From: Vibrio chagasii
Lineage (GTDB): Bacteria; Pseudomonadota; Gammaproteobacteria; Enterobacterales; Vibrionaceae
Length of the DNA stretch: 64,000 nucleotides
Direction: 5' to 3'
Assembly (NCBI GenBank): GCA_041879415.1
Contig: CP090851.1
Coordinates: forward strand, 124,001-188,000
Program-made: the position numbers and the translations under genes
The notes under the pieces: model-generated
What the model was told of the DNA's origin: nothing
Seen by the model: the letters and a program-made list of their open reading frames with translations, nothing else
The model's database searches: none
In this document: piece by piece, positions 46,738 through 55,862 of the stretch
Layout: every line of letters begins with the position of its first letter
How positions within the stretch are numbered: the first letter of the stretch is position 1

Positions 46738-47690
46738 TGGCTCGCCGTCGTAAAGGTCGCCCTATTAACGGGGTAATTCTGTTAGATAAGCCAACCGGCA
46801 TTTCATCTAATGATGCACTGCAAAAAGTAAAGCGTATTTACTTTGCAGAGAAGGCGGGGCACACAGGTGCACTGGATCCTCTTGCGACTGGCATGCTGCC
46901 AATCTGTCTTGGCGAAGCAACGAAGTTCTCTCAGTTTCTTCTAGATTCTGATAAGCGCTACGTTGTGATTGCTAAGCTTGGTGAGCGTACCAATACTTCA
47001 GACTCTGATGGCGAAGTGGTTGAAACTCGTGAAGTGAATGTAACTCAAGAGCAACTTGAGCGTTGCATTGAAAGCTTCAAGGGTGAAACTGACCAAGTTC
47101 CGTCAATGTTCTCTGCATTGAAGTACCAAGGCAAGCCACTGTACGAGTACGCTCGTGCAGGTATCGAAGTGCCACGTGAATCACGTAAGATCACTGTTTA
47201 CTCGATTGATCTGCTTCGCTTTGAAGGTGATGAAGTTGAGATGGAAGTACACTGTTCGAAAGGCACTTACATCCGAACGATCACGGATGACCTTGGTGAA
47301 ATGCTTGGTTGTGGTGCTCACGTAACTATGCTTCGTCGTACTGGTGTTGCGAAATACCCTTACGAGCGCATGGTAACATTAGAGCAGCTCAACGAGATCT
47401 TAGAGCAAGCACAGGAGCAAGATATTGCACCTAAAGAGCTGCTTGATCCGCTACTAATGCCAATGGACACGGCCGTCGAAGACCTACCAGAAGTTAATTT
47501 GAATGCGGAGCTGACTGACCTAGTTCAGCATGGTATGCCTGTTCAAGTTGCTGGTGCTCCAACAGAAGGTACGGTTCGCATGACAAGCGGTGAAGATAAG
47601 CTGTTTGTTGGTGTTGCTCAGATAGCTGACGATGGTCGAGTTGCACCAAAACGTTTGGTTGTTTTCAGAGATGAAGAGCCACAAGCATAA
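46737..47690 (+). CDS. truB: tRNA pseudouridine(55) synthase TruB
   Basis: Makes pseudouridine 55 in the T-loop of tRNAs. It has 317 residues. The catalytic aspartate lies in [16 protein letters not shown] (Asp at about 48). Motifs [17 protein letters not shown] and [15 protein letters not shown] are conserved, and a C-terminal PUA domain covers about 250-317. It starts on the last base of the rbfA stop codon. The usual order infB-rbfA-truB-rpsO-pnp is preserved. Confidence 0.95.
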   Translation: MARRRKGRPINGVILLDKPTGISSNDALQKVKRIYFAEKAGHTGALDPLATGMLPICLGEATKFSQFLLDSDKRYVVIAKLGERTNTSDSDGEVVETREVNVTQEQLERCIESFKGETDQVPSMFSALKYQGKPLYEYARAGIEVPRESRKITVYSIDLLRFEGDEVEMEVHCSKGTYIRTITDDLGEMLGCGAHVTMLRRTGVAKYPYERMVTLEQLNEILEQAQEQDIAPKELLDPLLMPMDTAVEDLPEVNLNAELTDLVQHGMPVQVAGAPTEGTVRMTSGEDKLFVGVAQIADDGRVAPKRLVVFRDEEPQA

Positions 47691-47745
47691 CGCTGCAACC
47701 GAGTTAGGTATTGGTGTTTTGCTTTGAAAAGCGAATCAATAAAAT

Positions 47746-47784
47746 AGAAAGCGAACGCTTAATTTAAGCGCTTCGCTTTTTTCG
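47746..47784 (+). terminator. truB terminator
   Basis: AAAGCGAACGCTT and AAGCGCTTCGCTTTTTT form a long stem with one bulge, followed by a T-run, between truB and rpsO. Confidence 0.75.
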
Positions 47785-47908
47785 TTTCTAAGGCCATCGA
47801 TTGTTATTGCACCAACTGACAAACTTCCCTATAATCCTCGGCTCGCGTAGCGGCTGAATCAGAGATTGGCTGCTACAAATATTAAACTACTCTTATCAGG
47901 AGAGAATT

Positions 47909-48178
47909 ATGTCTCTGAATGCAGAAACTAAAGCAGCAATCGTTGCAGAATACGCGCGCTCTGAAGGCGACACAGGTTCACCAGAAGTACAAGTAGCACT
48001 ACTTACTGCTTCTATCAACCACCTACAAGGTCACTTCAAAGCTCACAAAGGCGATCACCACAGCCGTCGTGGTCTTCTACGTATGGTTTCTAGCCGTCGT
48101 AAGCTTCTTGACTACCTGAAAGGTAAAGACCTTTCTCGTTACCAAGACCTAATCAAGCGCCTAGGCCTACGTCGCTAA
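47909..48178 (+). CDS. rpsO: 30S ribosomal protein S15
   Basis: Primary 16S rRNA-binding protein of the central domain, 89 residues. The four-helix family pattern is clear: [20 protein letters not shown], then [20 protein letters not shown] and [32 protein letters not shown]. In E. coli S15 represses its own translation through a leader pseudoknot; the 5' leader here (about 47820-47908) is long enough, but I did not resolve a pseudoknot. Its terminator follows before pnp. Confidence 0.97.
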   Translation: MSLNAETKAAIVAEYARSEGDTGSPEVQVALLTASINHLQGHFKAHKGDHHSRRGLLRMVSSRRKLLDYLKGKDLSRYQDLIKRLGLRR

Positions 48179-48207
48179 TAGCGATGTCTGCAAAGACTGT
48201 TTGAAGA

Positions 48208-48236
48208 AAAAGGAGCATTTATTGCTCCTTTTTTTG
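48208..48236 (+). terminator. rpsO terminator
   Basis: AAAAGGAGCA, TTTAT and TGCTCCTTTTTTT, 30 bases after rpsO. Confidence 0.9.
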
Positions 48237-48311
48237 TACCTGAAAGACAGAGTTTGAACTATTTCACGGAGCTTTTTCAGTACGAAAATATCCCTGTATA
48301 TAAAAATAGTT

Positions 48312-48533
48312 TATACTATGCCTCGCCTGTACAGCTAACTGTATAGGTATTATACGACCCAGAAGTTACAGTCACAGATGTCGGCCAATAGGTCGCGACT
48401 ATTCAAAGTGGATGTATGCTGTATTTTTTCGATACAGCGAATCAATTCCGTCTGCTTCGACTAGTCGCGATTGGTGATTTTTGGGTTTCAACTTACTGAC
48501 TCTAAAGAACAATCTTTAGATAAAGGAAATACA
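48312..48533 (+). promoter_or_regulatory. pnp promoter and long-stem RNase III-type leader
   Basis: A TATACT -10 box is at 48312-48317. In the leader, CCAAT and CGCGACTA (48385-48401) pair with TAGTCGCG and ATTGG (48462-48474), enclosing a second hairpin GCTGTAT/ATACAGC (48418-48438). E. coli pnp has a comparable double hairpin that RNase III cuts, after which PNPase represses itself. Same role inferred. Confidence 0.65.
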
Positions 48534-50654
48534 ATGTTTGAGAAACCAGTTGTAAAAACGTTTCAGTACGGTAACCACACAGTTACTCTAGAAACTGGCG
48601 TTATTGCTCGTCAAGCTACTGCAGCAGTTATGGTAACAATGGACGATACTTCAGTATTCGTATCTGTTGTTGGTAAAAAAGAAGCGGTACAAGGTCAAGA
48701 CTTTTTCCCTCTAACGGTTAACTACCAAGAGCGTACATACGCTGCTGGTAAAATCCCAGGTGGCTTCTTCAAGCGTGAAGGTCGTCCATCAGAAGGCGAA
48801 ACTCTAACGGCTCGTCTAATCGACCGTCCAATTCGTCCTCTTTTCCCAGATGCATTCAAGAACGAAGTTCAAGTTATCGCTACAGTAATGTCTGTAAACC
48901 CAGACGTTCAGCCTGACATGGTAACAATGATCGGTACTTCTGCAGCACTTGCTATCTCTGGTATCCCGTTCAACGGTCCTATCGGTGCAGCACGTGTTGG
49001 TCACATCGACGGTCAACTAGTACTTAACCCAAGCAACACTGAGCTAGAAACGTCTAAGCTTGACCTTGTTGTTTCTGGTACTGCTGGTGCGGTTCTAATG
49101 GTTGAGTCTGAAGCAGACAACCTAACAGAAGAAGAGATGCTATCAGCGGTAGTATTTGGTCACGATCAACAACAAGTTGTTATCAACGCGATCAACGAAT
49201 TCGCAGCTGAAGTTGCTACTCCTGCATGGGATTGGGTTGCTCCAGAAGAGAACACTGCTCTTAACACTCGCATCGCTGAGCTTGCAGAAGCTAAGCTAGT
49301 TGAAGCGTACCAAATCACAGAGAAAATGACTCGTTACGACCGTATCCACGAGATCGCGGCTGAAGTTAACGAAGTACTAGTATCTGAAGACGAAGAAGTG
49401 AACCTAAAAGAAGTTCACTCTATCTTCCACGACCTAGAGAAAACTGTTGTACGTCGCAGCATCATCGCTGGTAACCCACGTATCGATGGCCGTGAAAAAG
49501 ACATGGTTCGTGCACTAGACGTTCGTACTGGCGTTCTTCCACGTACTCACGGTTCTTCTCTATTCACTCGTGGTGAAACTCAAGCTATCGTTACTGCTAC
49601 GCTTGGTACACAACGTGATGCTCAAATCATCGATGAGCTAACAGGCGAGCGTAAAGACAACTTCCTACTACACTACAACTTCCCTCCATACTGTGTTGGC
49701 GAAACTGGTTTTGTAGGTTCTCCTAAGCGTCGTGAAATCGGCCACGGTAAACTAGCTAAGCGTGGTATCGCTGCAGTAATGCCTTCTGTTGATGAGTTCC
49801 CATACACAGTTCGTGTTGTATCGGAAATCACTGAATCTAACGGTTCTTCTTCAATGGCTTCTGTATGTGGTACATCTCTAGCACTTATGGATGCTGGTGT
49901 TCCAATTAAGTCTTCTGTTGCGGGTATCGCAATGGGTCTTGTTAAAGAAGGCGACGACTTCGTTGTTCTTTCTGACATCCTTGGTGACGAAGACCACCTA
50001 GGTGACATGGACTTTAAAGTAGCAGGTACTAACGACGGTATCACTGCACTTCAAATGGACATCAAGATCGAAGGTATCACTAAAGAGATCATGCAAATTG
50101 CTCTTAACCAAGCGCAAGGTGCACGTAAGCACATCCTTTCTGTAATGGATGAAGCTATCTCTGGTGCTCGTGAAGAGATCTCTGAATTCGCTCCACGTAT
50201 CCACACAATGAAAATCAGCTCTGATAAGATCAAAGATGTTATCGGTAAAGGCGGCGCAGTTATCCGTGCTCTTTGTGAAGAAACTGGTACTACAATCGAA
50301 ATCGAAGATGACGGCACAATCAAGATTGCTGCTACTGAAGGCGCTGCTGCTAAAGAAGCTATCCGTCGTATCGAAGAGATCACAGCTGAAGTTGAAGTTG
50401 GCCGCATTTACCAAGGTAAAGTTGCTCGCCTAGCTGACTTCGGTGCATTCGTAACTATCCTTCCAGGTAAAGATGGTCTAGTACACATCTCTCAAATCGC
50501 GGACAAGCGTGTTGAGAAAGTGTCTGACTACCTAACTGAAGGTCAAGAAGTGCCTGTTAAGGTTCTTGAGATTGACCGTCAAGGCCGTGTACGTCTAAGC
50601 ATGAAAGAAGCAGTTGAAACGCCAGCTGAAGGCGAAGCACCTGCTGCTGAGTAA
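48534..50654 (+). CDS. pnp: Polyribonucleotide nucleotidyltransferase (PNPase)
   Basis: Phosphorolytic 3'-5' exoribonuclease of the degradosome, 706 residues. Two RNase PH-like domains (about 1-210 and 310-540) flank a helical domain. KH (about 550-610, with [17 protein letters not shown]) and S1 (about 620-690, with [18 protein letters not shown]) follow. I take the ATG at 48534, preceded by AAAGGA, rather than the upstream frame start at 48471, which lies inside the leader stem. The short Glu/Ala tail ([12 protein letters not shown]) is normal. It is transcribed from its own promoter in addition to rpsO readthrough. Confidence 0.96.
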   Translation: MFEKPVVKTFQYGNHTVTLETGVIARQATAAVMVTMDDTSVFVSVVGKKEAVQGQDFFPLTVNYQERTYAAGKIPGGFFKREGRPSEGETLTARLIDRPIRPLFPDAFKNEVQVIATVMSVNPDVQPDMVTMIGTSAALAISGIPFNGPIGAARVGHIDGQLVLNPSNTELETSKLDLVVSGTAGAVLMVESEADNLTEEEMLSAVVFGHDQQQVVINAINEFAAEVATPAWDWVAPEENTALNTRIAELAEAKLVEAYQITEKMTRYDRIHEIAAEVNEVLVSEDEEVNLKEVHSIFHDLEKTVVRRSIIAGNPRIDGREKDMVRALDVRTGVLPRTHGSSLFTRGETQAIVTATLGTQRDAQIIDELTGERKDNFLLHYNFPPYCVGETGFVGSPKRREIGHGKLAKRGIAAVMPSVDEFPYTVRVVSEITESNGSSSMASVCGTSLALMDAGVPIKSSVAGIAMGLVKEGDDFVVLSDILGDEDHLGDMDFKVAGTNDGITALQMDIKIEGITKEIMQIALNQAQGARKHILSVMDEAISGAREEISEFAPRIHTMKISSDKIKDVIGKGGAVIRALCEETGTTIEIEDDGTIKIAATEGAAAKEAIRRIEEITAEVEVGRIYQGKVARLADFGAFVTILPGKDGLVHISQIADKRVEKVSDYLTEGQEVPVKVLEIDRQGRVRLSMKEAVETPAEGEAPAAE

Positions 50655-50722
50655 TTCTCAGTGTGTCGATAGTAATATCGCTTTTTAGTGATTTTTAACC
50701 TATCGTCAACAAAGCATGTTAT

Positions 50723-50751
50723 AAAGGGGAGCATATCGCTCCCCTTTTTAA
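50723..50751 (+). terminator. pnp terminator
   Basis: AAAGGGGAGC, ATATC and GCTCCCCTTTTT, 68 bases after pnp. Confidence 0.9.
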
Positions 50752-50778
50752 TTGCGGTCATAACAGGAGTAATTATTT

Positions 50779-51702
50779 GTGAAATGGTTTCAAACCGCGA
50801 GTATGTGTTTACTGCTTGTACTAACTGGTTGTGCAACAACATCAGATAACGCCTCAAGTTGGGTTTACCCGCCAATGGCTGTGCCTTTACAACCGAGCGT
50901 CCAGCAAGAAGTTCAGATTGCACGTTTGAGTCAGCTACTGCAGCGCCCAGATCTGAATGATGAAGTTAGAGCTAAGATGCTGTTTGAACGTGGTAACTAC
51001 TACGACAGTGTCGGCTTGAGGGATTTAGCGCGTTTAGACTTTAATCAATCGCTTTCATTGAACCCAGCTCAGCCTGATATCTTCAACCTTTTGGGTGTCT
51101 ACTTCACGCAAGTAGGAGAGTTTGATGCGGCTTATGAATCTTTCGATTCTACGCTCGAGCTTGATCCTGCGAATTCATATGCAGAGAGAAACCGCGCTAT
51201 CGCACTCTATTATGGTGAGCGTTACGACTTAGCTAATGAAGAGATGATGAAGCACTACGCCGATGATCCGAGTGATCCATTCCGCGCGCTTTGGTTATAC
51301 ATCATTCAGCATGAGCTAACGCCTGAACAAGCTAAGCTTGACCTGCAAAAACGTTATGAGAATCATGACGAGCAGTGGGGCTGGGTATTGGTCGCTATCA
51401 TGCTCGATGACATCACTGAAGAGCAGGCATTCAAAGCGATCTTAACAGGTACTCGTGACAATACGTTGCTTGCACAGCGCTTAACCGAGACATACTTCTA
51501 TCTGGCTAAGCGTTACCACATGAATGGCGACTACGCGAATGCGATCTCTTTGTATAAGTTATCGGTCTCTTTTAACGTATTTGAATACGTAGAGCATCGT
51601 TACTCTTTCTTAGAGTTAAGCCGTATTTTCACTACGCTAAAAGCAGAGCACCTCGCTCAGGCTAAGCTGGCTGAAGCAGAGCAAGAAGCTGATGCTCGCT
51701 AA
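50779..51702 (+). CDS. nlpI: Lipoprotein NlpI
   Basis: Outer-membrane lipoprotein with tetratricopeptide repeats that acts as an adaptor for peptidoglycan hydrolases and the protease Prc in E. coli. It has 307 residues. The lipobox is LTGC (Cys at about 18). TPR units are seen at about 70-175, for example LARLDFNQSLSLNPAQPDIF and the next unit AAYESFDSTLELDPANSYAE. The start is GTG at 50779, with AGGAG nine bases upstream. It follows pnp, the same order as in E. coli. Confidence 0.93.
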   Translation: MKWFQTASMCLLLVLTGCATTSDNASSWVYPPMAVPLQPSVQQEVQIARLSQLLQRPDLNDEVRAKMLFERGNYYDSVGLRDLARLDFNQSLSLNPAQPDIFNLLGVYFTQVGEFDAAYESFDSTLELDPANSYAERNRAIALYYGERYDLANEEMMKHYADDPSDPFRALWLYIIQHELTPEQAKLDLQKRYENHDEQWGWVLVAIMLDDITEEQAFKAILTGTRDNTLLAQRLTETYFYLAKRYHMNGDYANAISLYKLSVSFNVFEYVEHRYSFLELSRIFTTLKAEHLAQAKLAEAEQEADAR

Positions 51703-51721
51703 ATAGATCATTTTTACTATC

Positions 51722-51750
51722 AAAGCCGCTGCCAGTCAGCGGCTTTTTTG
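51722..51750 (+). terminator. nlpI terminator
   Basis: AAAGCCGCTG, CCAGT and CAGCGGCTTTTTTG, 19 bases after nlpI. Confidence 0.9.
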
Positions 51751-51811
51751 TGCCTACTTTTTATGATCTTTGTCTCGTTTTGGATTGCTTTTTATTTAAA
51801 TAGGATTAAAA

Positions 51812-51830
51812 TAGTTAGCTTCGCTAACTA
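51812..51830. promoter_or_regulatory. MarR-type operator 1, in front of marR
   Basis: TAGTTAGC, TTC and GCTAACTA form a perfect 19-bp inverted repeat ending one base before the marR ATG. A repressor bound here would block its own transcript. A similar site precedes the MATE gene. Confidence 0.6.
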
Positions 51831-51831
51831 A

Positions 51832-52263
51832 ATGCCATTCTTTGATTGGGTGAGTATGCTAAACCAGAATTTAGAGAAGATAGAACGCTTCGCCTCGAAA
51901 GTATGGCGAACACAGGTAAATGAAGATCCTATCTGCCAGTTGAGCTTCAACGAATATGACTACTTGAAGGTGATTCAGGCGTCTCCTGAGCCGATTCGAC
52001 TGACCGACCTTGCTATTGAAATGCAGGTGACCAAGCCTTCAGCAACCACTATGGTACAAAGGCTTGAGAGAAAAGGCCTTGTGGAGCGTAAGGCGTCACT
52101 GGAAGACGCGAGATCTAAACTCGTGGTACTGACGCATAAAGCAGAACTAGGTTTAGAAGAAGAGAGCAAGATCTATCAAGTGATGGCACAAATACTGGAA
52201 AGTCGTTTGTCTGATCAAGAGTCTAAGCAACTGAACCAGTTATTAGACAAAGCGTTGAAGTAA
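51832..52263 (+). CDS. MarR family transcriptional regulator
   Basis: Winged-helix dimeric regulator of 143 residues. The recognition region is RLTDLAIEMQVTKPSATTMV (about 56-75), and the wing is VERKASLEDARSKLVVLT. The start may instead be the Met nine codons in (MLNQNLEKIERF), which would leave the upstream palindrome clear of the coding region. It sits 88 bases before a MATE exporter gene on the same strand. Both genes have a TAGTTAG-N5-YTAACTA palindrome just upstream, so it most likely represses itself and the exporter. The inducer is unknown. Confidence 0.87.
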   Translation: MPFFDWVSMLNQNLEKIERFASKVWRTQVNEDPICQLSFNEYDYLKVIQASPEPIRLTDLAIEMQVTKPSATTMVQRLERKGLVERKASLEDARSKLVVLTHKAELGLEEESKIYQVMAQILESRLSDQESKQLNQLLDKALK

Positions 52264-52277
52264 TTAATTTAGATATT

Positions 52278-52296
52278 TAGTTAGCCTTATTAACTA
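52278..52296. promoter_or_regulatory. MarR-type operator 2, in front of the MATE gene
   Basis: TAGTTAG, CCTTA and TTAACTA keep the same half-sites and 5-base spacing as operator 1, with one mismatch. It lies 56 bases before the MATE start codon, a position that suits repression of a second promoter. Confidence 0.55.
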
Positions 52297-52351
52297 ATTT
52301 ATCGAGTCATATCCCACTGATATGTGACTCACAATGAAAGTAGAGTAAGAA

Positions 52352-53689
52352 ATGAGTAACTCAATTAGTCGTCAATTTTGGCGATACACAATCCCAACGG
52401 TAGCGGCGATGCTGGTTAATGGCCTCTACCAAGTGGTGGATGGCATCTTTATTGGTCGTTATGTCGGCGCTGATGGGCTAGCGGGTATCAACGTCGCGTG
52501 GCCGGTGATCGGTTCGATTCTTGGCCTAGGTATGCTGGTGGGTGTCGGTACTGGAGCGCTGGTATCGATTCGCCAAGGTGAAAAAGACACTCAAGGTGCT
52601 AAGCAGATCTTAGCTACGGGTTTGACTTTGTTGTTAGCCATAACCCCCATTGTTTCTATATTGCTGTATCTGTTTGCCGATAACTTTTTGCTTTGGCAGG
52701 GCGCAGAAGGGCGAGTGTATGAACTTGGTTTGCAGTACTTACACATCTTGATTGGCGCCAGCGTGTTTACCTTGGGTTCCATCGCGATGCCGTTTCTACT
52801 GCGCAACGACGATAGCCCGAACCTAGCGACTATCCTGATGATTATTGGTGCGGTCATTAATATCGTTCTGGATTACCTGCTTATCGCCCTATTTGGATGG
52901 GAATTGATGGGCGCGGCATTGGCTACAGCGATTGCTCAGTTTGTGGTAACGGCTTTGGGTCTCGCTTACTTTTTCTCACGTCGTGCAAACCTTCGTTTAC
53001 GTTGGAGTGAGTTGAGATTGAAGCTTGCGGTAATCCCACAGATTTTCGCGATTGGTACATCAAGCTTCTTTATGTACGCTTATGGCTCAATGATGGTGGC
53101 ATTGCACAACGCTTTGTTCTCTCAATATGGCGACCAGTTGATGATTGGTGCTTACGCTATTTTGGGCTACATCGTGACGGTTTATTACCTAACTGCGGAA
53201 GGTATCGCTAACGGTATGCAGCCATTGGTGAGCTACAACCATGGTGCACGTAACCAAGCGAATATTCGCAAGTTGCTTAAGATTGCTATGTCGAGTTCTG
53301 TCTTGATTGGTTTCGCGTTTGTATTGTTATTGAACGTGTTCCCACGTGAGTTTGTTTCAGTGTTTAACTCGGACGAACCTCAGCTAGTTGAGTACACCGT
53401 ATTGGGTATTCGACTGCACATGTTCGCATTGGCGCTTGATGGCTTCTTAGTGGTTGCGGGGGCTTACTACCAGGCGGTGAACAAAGGTAGTAAGGCTATG
53501 TTCGTGACGGTAGGTAACATGCTGATTCAACTGCCGTTCCTGTACATTATGCCTAAGTTGTATGGTGTGCCGGGGATCTGGATTGCGTATCCACTGTCTA
53601 ATATCGCGTTGAGCGCGGTGGTGATGGTGATGCTCTACAAAGATGTAAAGAAGCTCGACGCCTCGCCGATGGAAACCGCAACGGCATAG
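52352..53689 (+). CDS. MATE family multidrug/sodium antiporter
   Basis: Inner-membrane exporter of 445 residues with twelve membrane helices in two homologous halves. The first half opens with FWRYTIPTVAAMLVNGLYQVVDGIFIG, shown here in part as VNGLYQVVDGIFIGRYVG, a MATE signature. The N-lobe pocket segments and the second MatE domain (from about 230, IFAIGTSSFFMYAYGSMMV) are intact. Na+ or H+ coupling and drug range cannot be predicted. It is regulated, by inference, with the MarR gene upstream through paired operators. Many vibrios have several MATE pumps; this one is in the nlpI-ubiUV interval. Confidence 0.9.
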   Translation: MSNSISRQFWRYTIPTVAAMLVNGLYQVVDGIFIGRYVGADGLAGINVAWPVIGSILGLGMLVGVGTGALVSIRQGEKDTQGAKQILATGLTLLLAITPIVSILLYLFADNFLLWQGAEGRVYELGLQYLHILIGASVFTLGSIAMPFLLRNDDSPNLATILMIIGAVINIVLDYLLIALFGWELMGAALATAIAQFVVTALGLAYFFSRRANLRLRWSELRLKLAVIPQIFAIGTSSFFMYAYGSMMVALHNALFSQYGDQLMIGAYAILGYIVTVYYLTAEGIANGMQPLVSYNHGARNQANIRKLLKIAMSSSVLIGFAFVLLLNVFPREFVSVFNSDEPQLVEYTVLGIRLHMFALALDGFLVVAGAYYQAVNKGSKAMFVTVGNMLIQLPFLYIMPKLYGVPGIWIAYPLSNIALSAVVMVMLYKDVKKLDASPMETATA

Positions 53690-53710
53690 GTCGATTTTCT
53701 TGAGACAAAC

Positions 53711-53741
53711 TAAAAGGTCTAGCATGTGCTAGACCTTTTTC
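53711..53741. terminator. Bidirectional terminator between the MATE gene and ubiV
   Basis: AAAAGGTCTAGCA and TGCTAGACCTTTTT form a 12- to 13-bp stem with A- and T-runs, serving both convergent genes. Confidence 0.88.
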
Positions 53742-53774
53742 GTTTTGAAAATCGCTTCGTTTTGAAACTAGTAT

Positions 53775-54653
53775 TTAGATGTTTTTAACGTCTAAACCTG
53801 CAAGCTGATGCCAGTAGCCATTACACTGGCGGCTCTCAATCTTCATTGGGTTTTGACCCTGTTCGTTGGCTCTGAAGTTATTGATTTCAGAGAAGGTATC
53901 AACGCCAAGTGGGCTTAAACGAACCACATCCACTAAGTCATGCATGTTTGGCAAGTCATTCACCAAGTTGTAGCAGTAGCCAGATTGAGTCTGGATGCCG
54001 TTAAGGTTGAAGACAGACTGACCCTCTTGGCTCTCAACTTGAAGGCCTGTTGGGTACTTGATACAGCAGGTCTCACAATCATCTTTAGCTTTGTTCTCTG
54101 CACGAGCCGTAAAGCAGCGAGCTGAATACGCTAGCGGTAAGTAGCCGTGGCTGAACACTTCGACTTCAAACTTGTTGCGGATGTTCAACTCTTCGCACTG
54201 TGTCATCACATTGCTCAGCCATTCACGAGAAAGCTCGACCGGCATACACCAACGCGTCATACCTTGCTTTAAGAATAAGTTCAGCGTGCGTGCATTGTAA
54301 GTGTTTACTGCTGGGCCTACTACGAATGGTACTTTGCTTTCGCTCGCCAGTTGAATAGCAGATACATCGTTCGCTTCAATGGAAAAGTCACCGTTATCAA
54401 TGTACTTCTTCATGATATTGACTTCGCTAGGTGCCTCCAACAACGCCATAGTCGACAGAACTACCTGCTTACCTGATGCAGACAGCTCTTTAGCAATGTC
54501 CATCCAGTGTTTTGCTTTCATCTCGCGACGCTTTGAACATACGGCTTCACCTAGGTAGATGATGTCTGCTGAGCTTGATTTTGCTTGCTCATAGAAGCTT
54601 TCAACGTCTTGTTTTGGCCAAAAATAAAGTAGAGGGCCTAATGCGTATTTCAT
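53775..54653 (-). CDS. ubiV: UbiV, O2-independent ubiquinone biosynthesis protein (U32 family)
   Basis: Partner of UbiU in anaerobic hydroxylation of the ubiquinone ring. It has 292 residues and the U32 peptidase fold. The four [4Fe-4S] ligands fall at the same positions as in E. coli: C39 (GEAVCSK), C180 (SARCFT), C193 and C197 (DDCETCCIKYP). It forms an operon with ubiU (18-base gap, ubiU first). Older annotation as a peptidase or collagenase is misleading. The usual third component, ubiT, is encoded divergently beyond rocS. Confidence 0.94.
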   Translation of the reverse strand: MKYALGPLLYFWPKQDVESFYEQAKSSSADIIYLGEAVCSKRREMKAKHWMDIAKELSASGKQVVLSTMALLEAPSEVNIMKKYIDNGDFSIEANDVSAIQLASESKVPFVVGPAVNTYNARTLNLFLKQGMTRWCMPVELSREWLSNVMTQCEELNIRNKFEVEVFSHGYLPLAYSARCFTARAENKAKDDCETCCIKYPTGLQVESQEGQSVFNLNGIQTQSGYCYNLVNDLPNMHDLVDVVRLSPLGVDTFSEINNFRANEQGQNPMKIESRQCNGYWHQLAGLDVKNI

Positions 54654-54671
54654 TGAGTTCTCCAGTTGGCT

Positions 54672-55685
54672 CTATTGCCATTTACGGTGATAAGCGCCAA
54701 GCGTGGTTTGTGTACCTTCAGATACATTCGCCAGTGTCGCATTCCAAGCTTGTTCTACTTGGTACTGTTCAGGGTTTGCTAAGTAGCGGTCGATGGCAGC
54801 ACGCCAAGTACGAGTCACTTGTTCTACATAAGCAGGGCTGCGTTGACGACCTTCAATTTTCACTGAAGCGACATTAGCGGCGAATAATTCAGGCAGCATG
54901 GATAGCGTGTTAAGGCTCGTTGGCTCTTCGAGTGCATGGTAGCGCTTACGTTCACCGTCGATATCCGCTTCAAAACGGCCTTTACATAATGTTGGGTAGC
55001 CTGCATTTTCACCTGCCACATACTTGTCGATAAGGATCTCATTCAAACGAGATTCTAGGCCGGTTTCAGTCTCTTGCCAGCGAACGTATTTCGCCGGAGA
55101 ACAAGCGCCAACCGTGTTTGGTGACTCACCTGTCATGTATGAAGATAGGTAGCAACGACCTTCAGCCATGATACATAAACTACCGAAAGCGAATACCTCG
55201 AGGTCAACGTCAGAAGTGATGTTGCGAGAAAGCTGTTTGACCTGATGAATCGACAATACGCGTGGCAGTACGACACGTTTTACGTTGAAGTTCTTGTGGT
55301 AGAAGTCGATCGCAGCGGCATTGGTTGCAGAAGCTTGAACTGATAGGTGCAGTTCTAGGTCTGGATATTTGTTTGCAGCGTACTCAAGCACAGCGATGTC
55401 AGCGATGATCAGTGCATCAACACCCAGAGCGGCTGCGTTGTCCACGGCGTTAGTCCAACGTTCGAAGCCATTTGGGTGAGCAAACGTATTTAAAGCAACA
55501 TGAATTTTCTTGTTGTGGTCATGTACATACTGCACAGCACGATCGAGCTTTTTACCCGCAAAGTTAAGGCCTGCAAAGTGTCGGGCATTGGTATCGTCTT
55601 TGAATCCGATATAAACAGCATCCGCACCGCAATCAATGGCGGTTTTCAAAGCAGGTAAGTTACCCGCTGGGCATAAGAGTTCCAT
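54672..55685 (-). CDS. ubiU: UbiU, O2-independent ubiquinone biosynthesis protein (U32 family)
   Basis: Forms the UbiUV heterodimer, which hydroxylates ubiquinone precursors without oxygen, using prephenate as donor in E. coli. It has 337 residues. The U32 motif region LEVFAFGSLCIMAEGRCYLS carries two cluster cysteines (C171, C178), with C195 (VGACSPAKY) and C234 (YPTLCKGRF) completing the four. It is the first gene of the pair. I looked for an FNR box in its upstream region (55686-55760) and found no convincing one. Confidence 0.94.
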   Translation of the reverse strand: MELLCPAGNLPALKTAIDCGADAVYIGFKDDTNARHFAGLNFAGKKLDRAVQYVHDHNKKIHVALNTFAHPNGFERWTNAVDNAAALGVDALIIADIAVLEYAANKYPDLELHLSVQASATNAAAIDFYHKNFNVKRVVLPRVLSIHQVKQLSRNITSDVDLEVFAFGSLCIMAEGRCYLSSYMTGESPNTVGACSPAKYVRWQETETGLESRLNEILIDKYVAGENAGYPTLCKGRFEADIDGERKRYHALEEPTSLNTLSMLPELFAANVASVKIEGRQRSPAYVEQVTRTWRAAIDRYLANPEQYQVEQAWNATLANVSEGTQTTLGAYHRKWQ

Positions 55686-55862
55686 TTGCTCACTACCAGT
55701 AGAATTAAGTTGAAGCGGGCATTTTATGAAGAATTATGAATGACAGAATTGATGTAAGGCAGGTTTAGATGGATAAATCTGCTTTTACTCCGTTTGAGGT
55801 ACTGACGAGTGGTGATTTGTGTGTCGTTTTTCTGAAAAGAGGAGAGGGCTTGAATCGTGTAA

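Noticed and set aside
55686..55760. FNR box before ubiU
   Set aside because: TTGAT-like halves occur, but none has an ATCAA partner at the correct spacing.
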